Below are positions 19,808 to 29,005 of a stretch of 55,320 nt of DNA, piece by piece (position 1 is the stretch's first letter; every line of letters starts with the position of its first letter). Source of the DNA: Oscillospiraceae bacterium (GTDB taxonomy: Bacteria; Bacillota; Clostridia; TANB77; CAG-508). The stretch spans positions 1 to 55,320 of the forward strand of contig WRFS01000009.1 of assembly GCA_009778695.1 (NCBI GenBank). The letters are read 5' to 3'. Below the pieces are notes generated by a model. It had not been told where the DNA came from and did no database searches. It saw only the letters and a list, made by a program, of their open reading frames with translations. The translations under genes were made by a program, and so were the position numbers.

Positions 19808-20516
19808 CTAGAGTGGCATAGCCACTTTTCTTATAATTTCACTTGCTAATAGTATTCCAGCTACCGATGGAACAAATGATATACTTGCAATTTGTTTTTT
19901 ATCATTTTTCTCAGAATGAAAATCCGTTTTAAGAGGAATCTCTTTTGAAAAAACTACTTTTAAATTAGGTATCCCTCTATTTTTTAATTCTTTTCTAATG
20001 ATTTTTGCTAAAGGACATACAGAAGTTTTATTTATATCTGCTATTTCAAGTTCTAATGGATTTAATTTATTACCTGTTCCCATACAAGATATTATTGGAA
20101 TATTTTTTTTGTAACAGGTTTCGATTAAAAGTAACTTAGAATGTATAGAATCTATACAATCTGCAACATAATCATATTCGGTAGATATTAGTTTTTCAGC
20201 ATTTTCAGCATTAAAAAATTCTTTATGTGTTGTAATATTTATGTTTGGATTAATTTTTAGAGCACGTTCTTTAGCAAGTTCTATTTTCGCTTGACCGTAT
20301 ATTTGTTGTATCTGCAATAAGTTGACGATTTATATTTGTAACATCAACAACATCATGGTCGATTAGTATTAAATTTCCAACGCCTGTACGTATAAGGCAT
20401 TCAACCGCATAAGAGCCAACTCCACCAAGTCCAAAAACAGCAATTGTTGAATCTTTTAGTTTTTTTAAAGACTCTGTTCCTATTAGTAATTCAGTTCTAC
20501 TTAACCAATTATTCAT
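19808..20516 (-). CDS. tcdA: tRNA threonylcarbamoyladenosine dehydratase, read through a CGG +1 site
   Basis: E1-like, ATP-dependent enzyme that cyclises t6A37 to ct6A in tRNA. It has the N-terminal RTELLIGTESLKKL, the nucleotide-binding loop FGLGGVGSYAVE, and DHDVVDVTNINRQ. The frame meets CGG at 20297-20295 and would end eight codons later. Skipping the C gives N-I-G-Q-A-K-I-E, matching the family-conserved I-G-Q, and continues through SCMGTGNK to a 235-residue protein. The span is 3n+1 bases. GGAGGAAT precedes the start. Confidence 0.88.
20294..20297 (-). other. Candidate CGG +1 recoding site (tcdA)
   Basis: Minus strand AAT-ATA-CGG-TCA becomes AAT-ATA-GGT-CAA when the C is skipped, giving the conserved I-G-Q. 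Confidence 0.8.
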
Positions 20517-20728
20517 ATATTCCTCCTGAGCTTTAGTGGGTATCCTATAATATACTTTTCAGTACACTCACATCATGTGTATGTATTATATAAAAATTAA
20601 AGCAATTTTTCAAGTCCAAGCACCACAATTTATGGTTTTTTTGTTGAAAAATGAGATGAAATGTAATATAATAATAACAATGTTTACAAAAGAGAAAAAT
20701 TATAGAAACCGAGAAGGGAGAACGATGA

Positions 20729-21358
20729 ATGGACTTATCAAAAATACAAAAATATATGGAAACAATTTATTTTATTACAGGGAATAATGGGAAAGTAGTA
20801 AGTTTACAAAATAAGTTAGAAAATTATGGGATAAAAGTAGAACAAAAAAAGCTGGGTTTATATGAAGTGCAAGCGGATGATGTTGAAACTGTTTCGATAA
20901 ATAAAGCTAAACAAGCATTTGATATATTGAGAAAGCCAATAATTGTTGACGATAGCGGGTTCTTTATAAATGATTTAAATGGATTTCCTGGAGTTTATAC
21001 AAAATATATTTTAGGAACAATCGGAATAGATGGAATAATGGGTATGATGAAAGATAAGAAAGACAGAACGTGTTGTTTCCAAAGTGTTGCTACTTTTATA
21101 GATGCGGATGGGAACCCACATGTTTTTAAAGGGTTGATAGAAGAAGGGGTTATTTCAGATTATATTGATAACGAACAAAGAAAAGATGCGTGGTCTGATT
21201 TGTGGAGGATTTACATTCCGTCGGGGTATAATAAAACACTAAGTCAATTTTCGTCAGAGGAAAGAGAAAATAGAAGCATGGAAAGAAAAGGGGAATCGGC
21301 GTTTAGCAAATTTGCTGAATGGATTTCATCTGAAAGTTATACAAGTCAAAATAATTAA
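20729..21358 (+). CDS. RdgB/Ham1-like non-canonical purine NTP pyrophosphatase
   Basis: Likely hydrolyses ITP/XTP or dITP to keep damaged purines out of nucleic acid. The N-terminal FITGNNGKV and the central IIVDDSGFFINDLNGFPGVYT are the substrate and metal motifs of the Ham1 fold. The C-terminal half (DAWSDLWRIYIPSGYNKTLSQF) is less typical than in canonical RdgB, so substrate preference is uncertain. The ATG at 20729 follows GAAGGGAGAACG. An out-of-frame ATG lies four bases upstream. The 209-residue frame is intact. Confidence 0.78.
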   Translation: MDLSKIQKYMETIYFITGNNGKVVSLQNKLENYGIKVEQKKLGLYEVQADDVETVSINKAKQAFDILRKPIIVDDSGFFINDLNGFPGVYTKYILGTIGIDGIMGMMKDKKDRTCCFQSVATFIDADGNPHVFKGLIEEGVISDYIDNEQRKDAWSDLWRIYIPSGYNKTLSQFSSEERENRSMERKGESAFSKFAEWISSESYTSQNN

Positions 21359-21390
21359 TGTACAGGATTATTATAGAGAAAATACAAAAA

Positions 21391-21420
21391 GCTGATGTTT
21401 TATTATTGCATCAGCTAGTT
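21391..21420 (+). terminator. Terminator after the RdgB-like gene
   Basis: GCTGATG and CATCAGC pair around an AT loop, followed by a T-rich tract, between the pyrophosphatase gene and sigK. Confidence 0.55.
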
Positions 21421-21511
21421 TGTTTATTATATAAAATTTGGAATGATTTTTCAAGTCCAAGCACCTTACAAGCTTTTTATACATATAATTAGTTATATGT
21501 GAGGAGATATC

Positions 21512-22177
21512 ATGTTTTTATTTGGACTGTCAGGGATTGTAGCTTTTTTAAAATCTGCAATATTTTTGTTTGGATATATACAAAATAATAGTTTGTTTCC
21601 AGAACCGTTGTCTTCTGAGGAGGAAAAACAATATATAGAAAAATATGAAGATGGCGATGAAGAAGCTAGAAATATTTTAATAGAAAGAAATTTAAGGTTA
21701 GTTGCACATATTTGTAAAAAATATGTTACTACTAATGTGGGGCAAGATGATTTGATTTCAATTGGTACAATTGGTTTGATAAAGGGGATTAATAGCTTTG
21801 ATTCAAAGAAAGGCGTTCGTTTGGCTACGTACGTTTCAAAATGTATAGACAATGAAATATTAATGTATTTAAGAACAAATAAAAAAATCCAAGCAGAAGT
21901 GTACTTAAATGAGCCTGTTGGTACCGATAAAGATAACAATGAGGTTACTTTAATTGATATTTTAGAAAATGAAGGTAAAACCTTAGATGATGAAATTGAT
22001 TTAAGGATGAAAATTAAACTTCTTTATGAGAAAATGAAGAATGTGTTAAAAGAACGTGAAAAAGGTATTTTAGAAATGCGTTTTGGGTTAGATGGAAAAA
22101 AGCCAAGGACGCAAAGTCAAATTGCGGAAATGCTTGGTATAAGCAGGAGCTATGTATTGCGTCGTGATTATGACTAA
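21512..22177 (+). CDS. sigK: Sporulation sigma factor SigK, 5' portion (interrupted by skin element)
   Basis: Late mother-cell sigma factor. The first 215 residues are intact: a hydrophobic pro-sequence (MFLFGLSGIVAFLKSAIFLFG), region 2 (DDLISIGTIGLIKGINSFD), and region 4 ending GISRSYV. After that the frame changes to a short non-homologous tail (LRRDYD). The expected continuation S-R-I-E is found at 28901-28953. Joining at the shared 9-base sequence 22149-22157 / 28892-28900 gives an uninterrupted 232-residue SigK with a normal stop. As in Bacillus and some clostridia, excision in the mother cell is expected before SigK can be made. Confidence 0.93.
   Translation: MFLFGLSGIVAFLKSAIFLFGYIQNNSLFPEPLSSEEEKQYIEKYEDGDEEARNILIERNLRLVAHICKKYVTTNVGQDDLISIGTIGLIKGINSFDSKKGVRLATYVSKCIDNEILMYLRTNKKIQAEVYLNEPVGTDKDNNEVTLIDILENEGKTLDDEIDLRMKIKLLYEKMKNVLKEREKGILEMRFGLDGKKPRTQSQIAEMLGISRSYVLRRDYD
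22149..22157. repeat. Skin-element attachment core, left
   Basis: GCTATGTAT, the 9-base direct repeat shared with 28892-28900, lies in the sigK codons for S-Y-V. Confidence 0.85.
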
Positions 22178-22215
22178 AATTGCAATGTGTTGCGAATTTG
22201 TAATAAGTCTGATTT

Positions 22216-23793
22216 TTACACATTTTCTAATGATTTGAATTTGAAATACACATAAATATTCTTTTTCTTATCAATCTCAATTTTCTCAACCAATGCAGAT
22301 AAAAGCTCTCTGTTAACTTGTTTTAAGCCTACAAATTTCATAGCGATTTTTTCAGCTAGTTCAGTTTCATTGACAATGCTATTATCAATATGTGTAGTCA
22401 TTTCAGTAATTTTCTTTTGTAAATTTTCTTTTTCCTCTTTTTTTCTTTCGTAAATTCTAATAAAATCATCTTCAGATAAAATGCCATTTAGCTTATCGTT
22501 GTAAATATTATCAACTTCTAAAGATATTTTATTAAGTTTTGTTTTGTAGTTTTCAATTTCGTTTTCAAATGAAATTGAGTGTTTCTTTTCTTCTATTTTT
22601 TGCTTAGTTACTTTTATCAAATTATCTTTATCTGAAAATTTAGCTAATATGCTCATTACCTTATTATTAACTGCCTTTTCAACTGTGTCCATTCTAATAT
22701 TGTGAGAAGTACAAAGTCCAAGTCTAGCATAAGCTATATATGTAGCACATCTGAAATAATATACCTTTCCTTGAGCAAGTTCACGAGGGGAACAACCAAC
22801 TTTTTTACCACATTCGTGGCAATGAACAAATCCTTTTAATAAATAATCGTGAGTTTTGACTCTAGTCTGTTTTCTAGTTAAAATCATATCTTGTACTTTG
22901 TAAAATGTCTCTTTGTCAATTATATGTTCGTGAGTGTTTTCTACAACTTTCCATTGTTCCTTAGGTAGTTTAATATATTTTTTAGATTTATAGTTTATTT
23001 TTTTCGTTCTACCTTGTACCATATTGCCTATGTATACTTCGTTTAAAAGGATTTCTCTAACTCTAGGATCAGACCAAAGATTACTTACTTTGGCTACTTT
23101 ATGTCCTTTTGAAATAGCATATTGTGAAGGTGTAGGTACTCCATCTAATATTAAATCTTGTGCAATAGCCCTGCAAGATTTACCAGCTTTAGCCTCTCTA
23201 AATAATCTTTCTACAACTGGTCTAGCATCTTCATCTATAACTATTTTATTTGTTGTTTCTTCACTACATTTATAACCAAAGGGTGCTTTGCCACCAATAA
23301 ATAGTCCTAAATCCTGTTTATTGTGTTTAACACTTTTAATCTTAGCTGAAATGTCTTTAGCGTACATATCGTTTAGTATGGATTTGAAGGGGGTAATGTC
23401 GTTAGATGATGAGTCAATGCCTGTATCTACATTGTCTAATATAGATATATACCTAACTCTATTTTCAGGGAAATACTTTTCAATATAGAATCCTGTTTGA
23501 ATATAATCGCGACCGAGTCTTGATAAGTCTTTAGTAATAACCATATTTATTTTTTTAGTTTCAATATCGTTAAGCATTCTTTGAAAATCAGGTCTGTTAA
23601 AGGTTGTACCACTTATGCCATCATCTACATATTCATCTACAATATACAATCTTTGACTTTCAGCAAATCTGGTAAGTATACTTCTTTGATTTGTGATACT
23701 TTCAGATTCGCCAGGCTTTTCATCTTCTTTAGATAATCTGATATATAATGCAACTCTATAATCCATTGGGTTAACAATTTTTAAATAATCCAA
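22216..23793 (-). CDS. Large serine recombinase (SpoIVCA-type skin recombinase)
   Basis: Predicted to excise the sigK element. The 525 residues contain the resolvase domain (VALYIRLSKED with the nucleophile serine near residue 19, and INMVITKDLSRLGRD), a recombinase domain with GKSCRAIAQDL, a zinc ribbon (CHECGKKVGCS ... FRCATY), and a long C-terminal coiled coil (about residues 400-480). Its 3' end lies 60 bases inside the element from the sigK junction, as for spoIVCA. The skin context makes a sporulation-specific role likely. Transcription by a mother-cell sigma factor cannot be read from the sequence. Confidence 0.92.
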   Translation of the reverse strand: MDYLKIVNPMDYRVALYIRLSKEDEKPGESESITNQRSILTRFAESQRLYIVDEYVDDGISGTTFNRPDFQRMLNDIETKKINMVITKDLSRLGRDYIQTGFYIEKYFPENRVRYISILDNVDTGIDSSSNDITPFKSILNDMYAKDISAKIKSVKHNKQDLGLFIGGKAPFGYKCSEETTNKIVIDEDARPVVERLFREAKAGKSCRAIAQDLILDGVPTPSQYAISKGHKVAKVSNLWSDPRVREILLNEVYIGNMVQGRTKKINYKSKKYIKLPKEQWKVVENTHEHIIDKETFYKVQDMILTRKQTRVKTHDYLLKGFVHCHECGKKVGCSPRELAQGKVYYFRCATYIAYARLGLCTSHNIRMDTVEKAVNNKVMSILAKFSDKDNLIKVTKQKIEEKKHSISFENEIENYKTKLNKISLEVDNIYNDKLNGILSEDDFIRIYERKKEEKENLQKKITEMTTHIDNSIVNETELAEKIAMKFVGLKQVNRELLSALVEKIEIDKKKNIYVYFKFKSLENV

Positions 23794-23866
23794 ATAATTC
23801 CTCGCTTTCCACCCATAAATTAATATTACAAGAAAATTATATAATACTTAAAACTAAAAAGCGAAC

Positions 23867-23986
23867 TCATATTTTAAATTCCTGTTCCAGTTCAGTATCA
23901 ATAAAAGTCTTATATATTTTTAATATTATATCCTCAATGTTTTCTTTGGTTTCATCATATATACAGATTAGATTATTATTAGCCAT
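23867..23986 (-). CDS. Small acidic protein upstream of the recombinase
   Basis: An open frame of 39 codons (begins MANNNLICIYDET, ends ELEQEFKI) follows AAAGGGGCG at a proper distance and reads toward the recombinase gene. Short acidic proteins often sit just before large serine recombinases in clostridial elements. Homology is not certain from sequence alone. The remaining 411 bases up to the methyltransferase hold no gene that I can support. Confidence 0.5.
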   Translation of the reverse strand: MANNNLICIYDETKENIEDIILKIYKTFIDTELEQEFKI

Positions 23987-24397
23987 TTAAAATCGCCCCT
24001 TTATAAATGTATATGAGGTACGATATAATTTTTATACGCTCAATAATAAATAACGAAATAGAAAGTAAAATTCCACACCATCGAAAAGAAAAATTTTAGA
24101 TATTTATCCTCATAGAGCAGGAATAGATGTGTCCATAACATCACTAAACAGCTTGAAGGCAAAGCCATCAACACGTGTCCAATAAAAATATTTTGTATCC
24201 GTAAACGGACATATGAAAAACGAAGGCAAATTTTAAATAAATTTTTTAAATTTGTTATAATCATATAAAAAAGAAATCAAATTTATGATATAAATATAGA
24301 AAATAAAAAACTTTACAATTTCGAACAAAAGTTCTTGACAATTTTGAGAAAATGTGATTTAATTATAATGCAAATATTAAAGTTTGGAAGTGATAAT

Positions 24398-25498
24398 ATG
24401 AGTTTAAAAACAATAGACTTATTTGCTGGTATTGGAGGCATTAGACGAGGATTTGAAATGACAGGAAAATTTCAAAATGTTATGTCAGCAGAAATTGACA
24501 AATATGCTTGTGTAACATATGAGCATTTGTATGGAGAAAATCCACATAACGACGTTTCTAGCGACGAATTCAAGAAGAAAGTAGAAAATACAAATTATGA
24601 TGTTCTGCTAGCAGGTTTTCCTTGTCAAGCATTTTCTATTGCAGGAAAAAAATTAGGATTTAGAGATAGTACAAGAGGAACATTGTTTTTTGATATAGCA
24701 GATATAATAGAAAAGACTAAACCAAAGACATTTTTACTTGAAAATGTTGAAGGGTTAATTAATCATAATAAGGGAAAAACCTTTAATATTATAATAGAAA
24801 CATTAGTAAATGATTTAGGGTATAAAATAGTTGGTGTAGAAGAGGGTATAGGTGGGTACTTAAAAATAAATAAAGAAGAATTTATTAGAAATACTAAAAA
24901 TTTTGGATTGCCACAAAAACGTTCAAGAGTATATATTATGGGGTTTAGAAAAGATGTAATACCAGAAGGATATGTGTTTCCATCATTACCCCAAAGAAGC
25001 ACAGATGTTATTTATAAAAATTTATATGATGTTTTGCAAAGTAGTGTAGATGGGAGGTACTATTTGTCGTCGGCATATTTAAATACTTTAAAGAAACACA
25101 AGTCAAAACATGAAGGAAAAGGTAATGGATTTGGATATATAGTTGTAAATGAAGGTGAAAATCCTATTTCTAATACTATATTGGCTACAGGAGGTTCAGG
25201 TAAAGAGAGAAATTTAGTTAAACAAAAAAATTATAATATGGGCGGTAAAGTGATAAAAAACAAGAAGTCTGAACTTAACAATGAAGGTATTAGGCATATG
25301 ACACCTATTGAATGGGGAAAGTTACAAGGATTTATTGGTTATGGTTTTAAAGATGGAAAAAAAGATGGATTTAGTTTTCCCAAAGAAGTTAGTATTACAC
25401 AACAATATAAATTATTTGGAAATTCAGTTTCTATACCAGTAATAGAAAATATGGCTAAATATATGTATGATAGATTGGAGGAAATAAATGCAATTTAA
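24398..25498 (+). CDS. DNA (cytosine-5-)-methyltransferase, HpaII-type
   Basis: Modifies cytosine in its recognition site to protect host DNA. All C5 motifs are visible: I (DLFAGIGGIRRGF, residues 7-19), IV with catalytic Cys76 (AGFPCQAFS), VI (ENVEGL), VIII (PQKRSRVYI) and X (LFGNSVSIPV). The ATG at 24398 follows TTGGAAGTGAT. The length is 366 residues. Its end overlaps the next gene, whose product resembles R.HpaII, suggesting a CCGG specificity. That assignment is inference from the partner. Confidence 0.9.
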   Translation: MSLKTIDLFAGIGGIRRGFEMTGKFQNVMSAEIDKYACVTYEHLYGENPHNDVSSDEFKKKVENTNYDVLLAGFPCQAFSIAGKKLGFRDSTRGTLFFDIADIIEKTKPKTFLLENVEGLINHNKGKTFNIIIETLVNDLGYKIVGVEEGIGGYLKINKEEFIRNTKNFGLPQKRSRVYIMGFRKDVIPEGYVFPSLPQRSTDVIYKNLYDVLQSSVDGRYYLSSAYLNTLKKHKSKHEGKGNGFGYIVVNEGENPISNTILATGGSGKERNLVKQKNYNMGGKVIKNKKSELNNEGIRHMTPIEWGKLQGFIGYGFKDGKKDGFSFPKEVSITQQYKLFGNSVSIPVIENMAKYMYDRLEEINAI

Positions 25499-26570
25499 TA
25501 GGGGGGAATGGTCAGAATTGTATGCACTATTAGAGATACTTGATAATCAAAATTTAAATATAGTAAATGACCATTTAGAAATAGTTGATGATAGTACATT
25601 TAAAATACTTGGAATGTACATTCAAAATAGTAATAATGAATATTATCTAAATATTAATAATTTAGATGTAGATGTATTAAAAAATAATATTTTACATTCT
25701 AACATTAGTAAAGAGGAAATTAAAGTATATAAGGAAATTTTATTAGAAAAAATACTTGGAGAATCGCCTAGTAGTGGTAGTTTTCCAATTAAGGAGATGA
25801 AAGATATATTAGAAAAACTTACAGAAGGAAATAAAATTAAATCTTCTGCTGAACGTAAGGAGGATTTAATAGCAAACTTATATGACAGTAGAATGAATAC
25901 TGTCAATAAAGTAGGATATAGTATAAAGTCAAGTTTAGGAAGACCTGCTACATTATTAAATGCTTCATCACATACTAACTTTAAGTATAAGGTCATAGGA
26001 TTAACATCTGAAGATGTAGAAATAATTAATAATATTAATACAAACAAAAAATTATTAGATAGACTTAAATATATTACAAATAAAAACTGTAATATTCAGT
26101 TTGCTAGTGTTGTTAGTGAGAGTATGAATCATAACTTAAAGATGATAGATTCTGAAATGCCTGAATTATTGGCGAAAATATTATTGTTGTCTTATGAAGA
26201 TGATGAAAAGGATCTGAAAAAACTGTTAGATATGGCTATTAGTAAAGATATAGTAAAATATAATTCTAATAAGGAGTTGTACTATAATAAAAAAATCGGT
26301 GATTTATTATTGGCAATTACTTTAGGAATGATTCCAGGTACGATTTGGAATGGCAACTATGATGTAACAGGAGGTATTATATTAGTAGAAAACAAGGGAC
26401 AGGTACTTGTTTTAGATGCGATTTATTATAAGGAATATTTAATAAAATATTTAATTAAGAATACAAAACTTGATTCGCCGAGTTCTACACGATATGGTAT
26501 GCTAGATATATATGAAGAAGGTAGAGAAATGTATTTCAATTTAAATTTACAAATAAGATTTAAAAGATAA
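25488..26570 (+). CDS. HpaII-family type II restriction endonuclease
   Basis: The 360-residue product starts NRGEWSELYALLEIL, the characteristic opening of HpaII-type endonucleases. It also carries the family-like segments KSSLGRPATLLNASSHTNF and the C-terminal SSTRYGMLDIYE. It overlaps the methyltransferase by 11 bases, so the two form a coupled restriction-modification operon. HpaII enzymes cut CCGG; identity of the site here is inferred. The frame is intact and AT-rich like its neighbours. Confidence 0.75.
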   Translation: MQFNRGEWSELYALLEILDNQNLNIVNDHLEIVDDSTFKILGMYIQNSNNEYYLNINNLDVDVLKNNILHSNISKEEIKVYKEILLEKILGESPSSGSFPIKEMKDILEKLTEGNKIKSSAERKEDLIANLYDSRMNTVNKVGYSIKSSLGRPATLLNASSHTNFKYKVIGLTSEDVEIINNINTNKKLLDRLKYITNKNCNIQFASVVSESMNHNLKMIDSEMPELLAKILLLSYEDDEKDLKKLLDMAISKDIVKYNSNKELYYNKKIGDLLLAITLGMIPGTIWNGNYDVTGGIILVENKGQVLVLDAIYYKEYLIKYLIKNTKLDSPSSTRYGMLDIYEEGREMYFNLNLQIRFKR

Positions 26571-26586
26571 TTTGGAAAGGCTGAAT

Positions 26587-27102
26587 ATGGAAGAAAAAAA
26601 CAACATAGAAAATTTAAATATGGTTTTAGGAATTGCTAAAGAAGAATATAACAATTATTTTTTTAGAATGCAGGCTTTAGATGTAAAAATTGGTTTGTTG
26701 TTAGCTTTTTATGGAATCATATTTAGTTCAATATTTAATATTCAAGTATTTAAAGAACTAATTATTGATATAAACGTAAATAGAAATATTTCTGTATCAA
26801 ATATTCTTTTGTTAAATACAAGCATAATAAACATATTAATATTCATTATGGCCATATTCTTATTGATATATGGCTTAATATCTAAAAATGCAAGGTTTGT
26901 ACCTATATCAATCTTCAACGGAAGCATTAAAAATTATAAAGAGGAAGATTTGATTACAAGTTTAATAGAAACTACATATAAAACAGCAATTAAAGAAAAC
27001 AATACTGCTTTGGATAAAAAACATAAGTATTTTAATATTGCTTGTATATTCTTAATAACAAATATTTTATTTATTATTGGAGATTTATTATTAAAACTAT
27101 AA
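26587..27102 (+). CDS. Three-helix membrane protein in the defence operon
   Basis: A 171-residue protein with membrane segments near residues 34-52 (IGLLLAFYGIIFSSIF), 85-104 (IINILIFIMAIFLLIYGLI) and at the C-terminus (IACIFLITNILFIIGDLLL). A charged soluble stretch (residues 110-150) separates helices two and three. The layout resembles SLATT-like or cyclic-nucleotide-gated membrane effectors of anti-phage systems, but I see no diagnostic motif. The ATG at 26587 follows GGAAAGG. It starts 16 bases after the endonuclease gene and precedes a 42-residue ORF. Confidence 0.6.
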   Translation: MEEKNNIENLNMVLGIAKEEYNNYFFRMQALDVKIGLLLAFYGIIFSSIFNIQVFKELIIDINVNRNISVSNILLLNTSIINILIFIMAIFLLIYGLISKNARFVPISIFNGSIKNYKEEDLITSLIETTYKTAIKENNTALDKKHKYFNIACIFLITNILFIIGDLLLKL

Positions 27103-27120
27103 TAATTGGAGGAGAAAAAA

Positions 27121-27249
27121 TGGAAGAAAACAATTCAAAGATAGAAAATACTACAAAGGAAATTAAACCAATAAATGTAGATTTTTTGCCAGATGTGCAT
27201 AAAAATAGTAAAAAGTTACCAACAACTGCAGAAACAAGAAAAAAATAAA
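27121..27249 (+). CDS. Small hydrophilic protein, 42 residues
   Basis: The frame from ATG at 27121 (MEENNSKIENTTKEI ... LPTTAETRKK) to TAA has a strong GGAGGAG ribosome-binding site. It sits between the membrane protein and thsB. The highly charged product has a basic end. No family is recognised. Position and ribosome-binding site argue that it is translated. Confidence 0.55.
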
Positions 27250-27269
27250 ACTATAAAGGAGGAAATTAT

Positions 27270-27770
27270 ATGTCATATAAAAACAAAGCGTACGTATCAA
27301 TGGATGCAGATAATGATTTAAGATATTATAATTTAATGAAAGCATGGAAGCAAAATGATAATACAGAATTTAATTTTTATGATGCACATGATATAAATAA
27401 TATTTTTGATAAAAGTGAAGAATCTATAAAAGCAGGGTTACAGGAAAGATTTAGAAATTCTAAGGTGTTTGTACTGTTAGTGGGTGACCATACTAGATAT
27501 TTATATAAATATGTTAGATGGGAAATTGAACAAGCATTAAATAGAAATTTGCCTTGTATTGTTGTAAACATTGATGGAAAGAGAAGCATGGATTCAGAAA
27601 AATGCCCAGCAATTATAAAAGATAAATTAGCAATACATATAAGTTTCAACTCTAAAATTTTGCAATATGCTTTAGAACATTGGCCAGCATCATATGAATT
27701 ATATATAAAAGAGGGGAAGACAGGAGCATATTATTATAATGATAGTACATACAGGAGCTTGGGCTTATGA
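27270..27770 (+). CDS. thsB: Thoeris ThsB, TIR-like NAD+-processing sensor
   Basis: Family knowledge: Thoeris ThsB proteins sense phage infection and make an ADP-ribose-derived signal from NAD+. This 166-residue protein has the MTH538/DUF1863 TIR-like fold signature: KAYVSMDADNDLRYY at the N-terminus, SKVFVLLVGDHTRY near residue 64, and YVRWEIEQAL at 81-90 with the likely catalytic Glu85. AAAGGAGGAAAT precedes the ATG. Its stop overlaps the start of thsA by 4 bases, as expected for a coupled sensor-effector pair. Confidence 0.85.
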   Translation: MSYKNKAYVSMDADNDLRYYNLMKAWKQNDNTEFNFYDAHDINNIFDKSEESIKAGLQERFRNSKVFVLLVGDHTRYLYKYVRWEIEQALNRNLPCIVVNIDGKRSMDSEKCPAIIKDKLAIHISFNSKILQYALEHWPASYELYIKEGKTGAYYYNDSTYRSLGL

Positions 27771-28696
27771 TAGAATTCTTTTTCCAAAGATATTGGAATA
27801 ATATAAAATCATTTTTTATAAGAGCCTTTTCTAGTATAGGGGTATCATGGACAGGTATAGAGATATTACAATTTTTCTTTCCAAATCAAAGTGATGTATT
27901 AAATAAAATGTTTATTTTAATTATCATTGTTTCTATTTTTATAAGCATAATTTTAAGTTGGCCTAAAAGACAATTCGAATATAGCATAAAGAATAAAGAT
28001 GTAAAAATAAAATTAGTTATAGGTAATCTGCTAAAACAAAAAGGAAGTAAAATAGTTCCTACCAATACAACGTTTGATACGAAAACAGATTCTGATTTTA
28101 TAAGTATGAGTAGTGTGCAAGGACAAGTTCAAGATAAATTTTTTAAAAATAATATTCGTACTTTAGATTCTTTAATTGAGAATGAATTAAAATTAACTAA
28201 TTTGGTTAAAACGTTAGACAGAAAAAGCAGTAAAAACAAGCAATACAGCATAGGAACTACGATAGAGATTAATCAACTTGGCAATAGGTTTTATTTTGTT
28301 GCGGATTCTGATATAAATGAAAAGGGTCAGACAGTAAAGCCCTCATACGAAAATATTTTAGTAACTCTTGAATCATTATGGGAATATATATTAGAAAATG
28401 GACATATCGAGACTATAAATATTCCTCTTATTGGAACAGGTAGAATGGGAATAATTCAATCTCGTGAAAAAATACTAAAACAAATCATTTTTTCTTTTAT
28501 GGCTAATAATAATACTAAAAAAATTGCTAATGAATTAGTAATTTGTATAAGACCTGAAGATGTACAAAAATACAAAATAGATATAAAAGAGATGAAAGAG
28601 TATTTAGAATATATGTGTAGATATTATTACGAAAATGATAGTTTAAATATTATACCAATTGGAACTGAAGTGGAAGAAGAAATAACAATTATATAA
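27767..28696 (+). CDS. thsA: Thoeris ThsA, membrane-anchored macro-domain effector (type II)
   Basis: Two hydrophobic segments (about residues 20-38 and 47-64) precede a macro domain. That domain has TNTTFDT at 99-105, SSVQGQV near 115-121 and NIPLIGTGRMGI at 218-229, the ligand-binding loops of macro folds. This architecture is that of the type II Thoeris effector (DUF6430), in which the macro domain binds the signal made by ThsB and the membrane region disrupts the cell. The pairing with thsB and the ATGA overlap support the call. The SIR2-type ThsA of type I Thoeris is absent. Confidence 0.85.
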   Translation: MIEFFFQRYWNNIKSFFIRAFSSIGVSWTGIEILQFFFPNQSDVLNKMFILIIIVSIFISIILSWPKRQFEYSIKNKDVKIKLVIGNLLKQKGSKIVPTNTTFDTKTDSDFISMSSVQGQVQDKFFKNNIRTLDSLIENELKLTNLVKTLDRKSSKNKQYSIGTTIEINQLGNRFYFVADSDINEKGQTVKPSYENILVTLESLWEYILENGHIETINIPLIGTGRMGIIQSREKILKQIIFSFMANNNTKKIANELVICIRPEDVQKYKIDIKEMKEYLEYMCRYYYENDSLNIIPIGTEVEEEITII

Positions 28697-28707
28697 ATTA
28701 ATGTGAA

Positions 28708-28749
28708 AATGCGACAATCGGTTTTTAGATTAACTGTCGCATTTTTTGA
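28708..28749 (+). terminator. Terminator at the end of the skin cargo operon
   Basis: AATGCGACA pairs with TGTCGCATT around a 21-base loop, followed by TTTTTT, 12 bases after the thsA stop. Confidence 0.8.
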
Positions 28750-28891
28750 GATAGTGCAGTTAGTAAGTAATCTTTACTTATTAAATTAATAAAGAATTCT
28801 CTTTTTGACAAAAATAGGCATAGTGTAAATGCCTATTTTCTGTGTAATATTTAATTTATGAATAATGTTTTTCTTTAGTCGTAAAAATGTT

Positions 28892-28900
28892 GCTATGTAT
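28892..28900. repeat. Skin-element attachment core, right
   Basis: GCTATGTAT, direct repeat of 22149-22157, at the junction with the sigK 3' end. Confidence 0.85.
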
Positions 28901-28953
28901 CTCGTATTGAAACCAAAGCTATTGGGAAATTGGCGAAGGAGATAAAAGAGTAA
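28892..28953 (+). CDS. sigK: SigK 3' portion (C-terminal exon-like fragment)
   Basis: Read as [19 protein letters not shown] followed by TAA. This is the expected end of sigma region 4.2 in SigK. It lacks its own start and is only meaningful when joined to 21512-22157 by excision of the intervening element. Confidence 0.9.
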
Positions 28954-29005
28954 GTATTGACATTCCCCCGAAAAAAATATAAAATAAACAAATGGGGGAA
29001 AAAAT

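Larger units (their letters stand above)
22158..28900. mobile_element. Skin-like sigK intervening element, 6743 bp
   Basis: Defined by the two halves of sigK and their 9-base direct repeat. It encodes one large serine recombinase next to the left end, oriented toward the interrupted gene as in other skin elements. The remaining cargo is a restriction-modification pair, a small membrane-protein unit and a Thoeris pair, all rightward. Precise excision restores the sigK frame. Confidence 0.92.
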
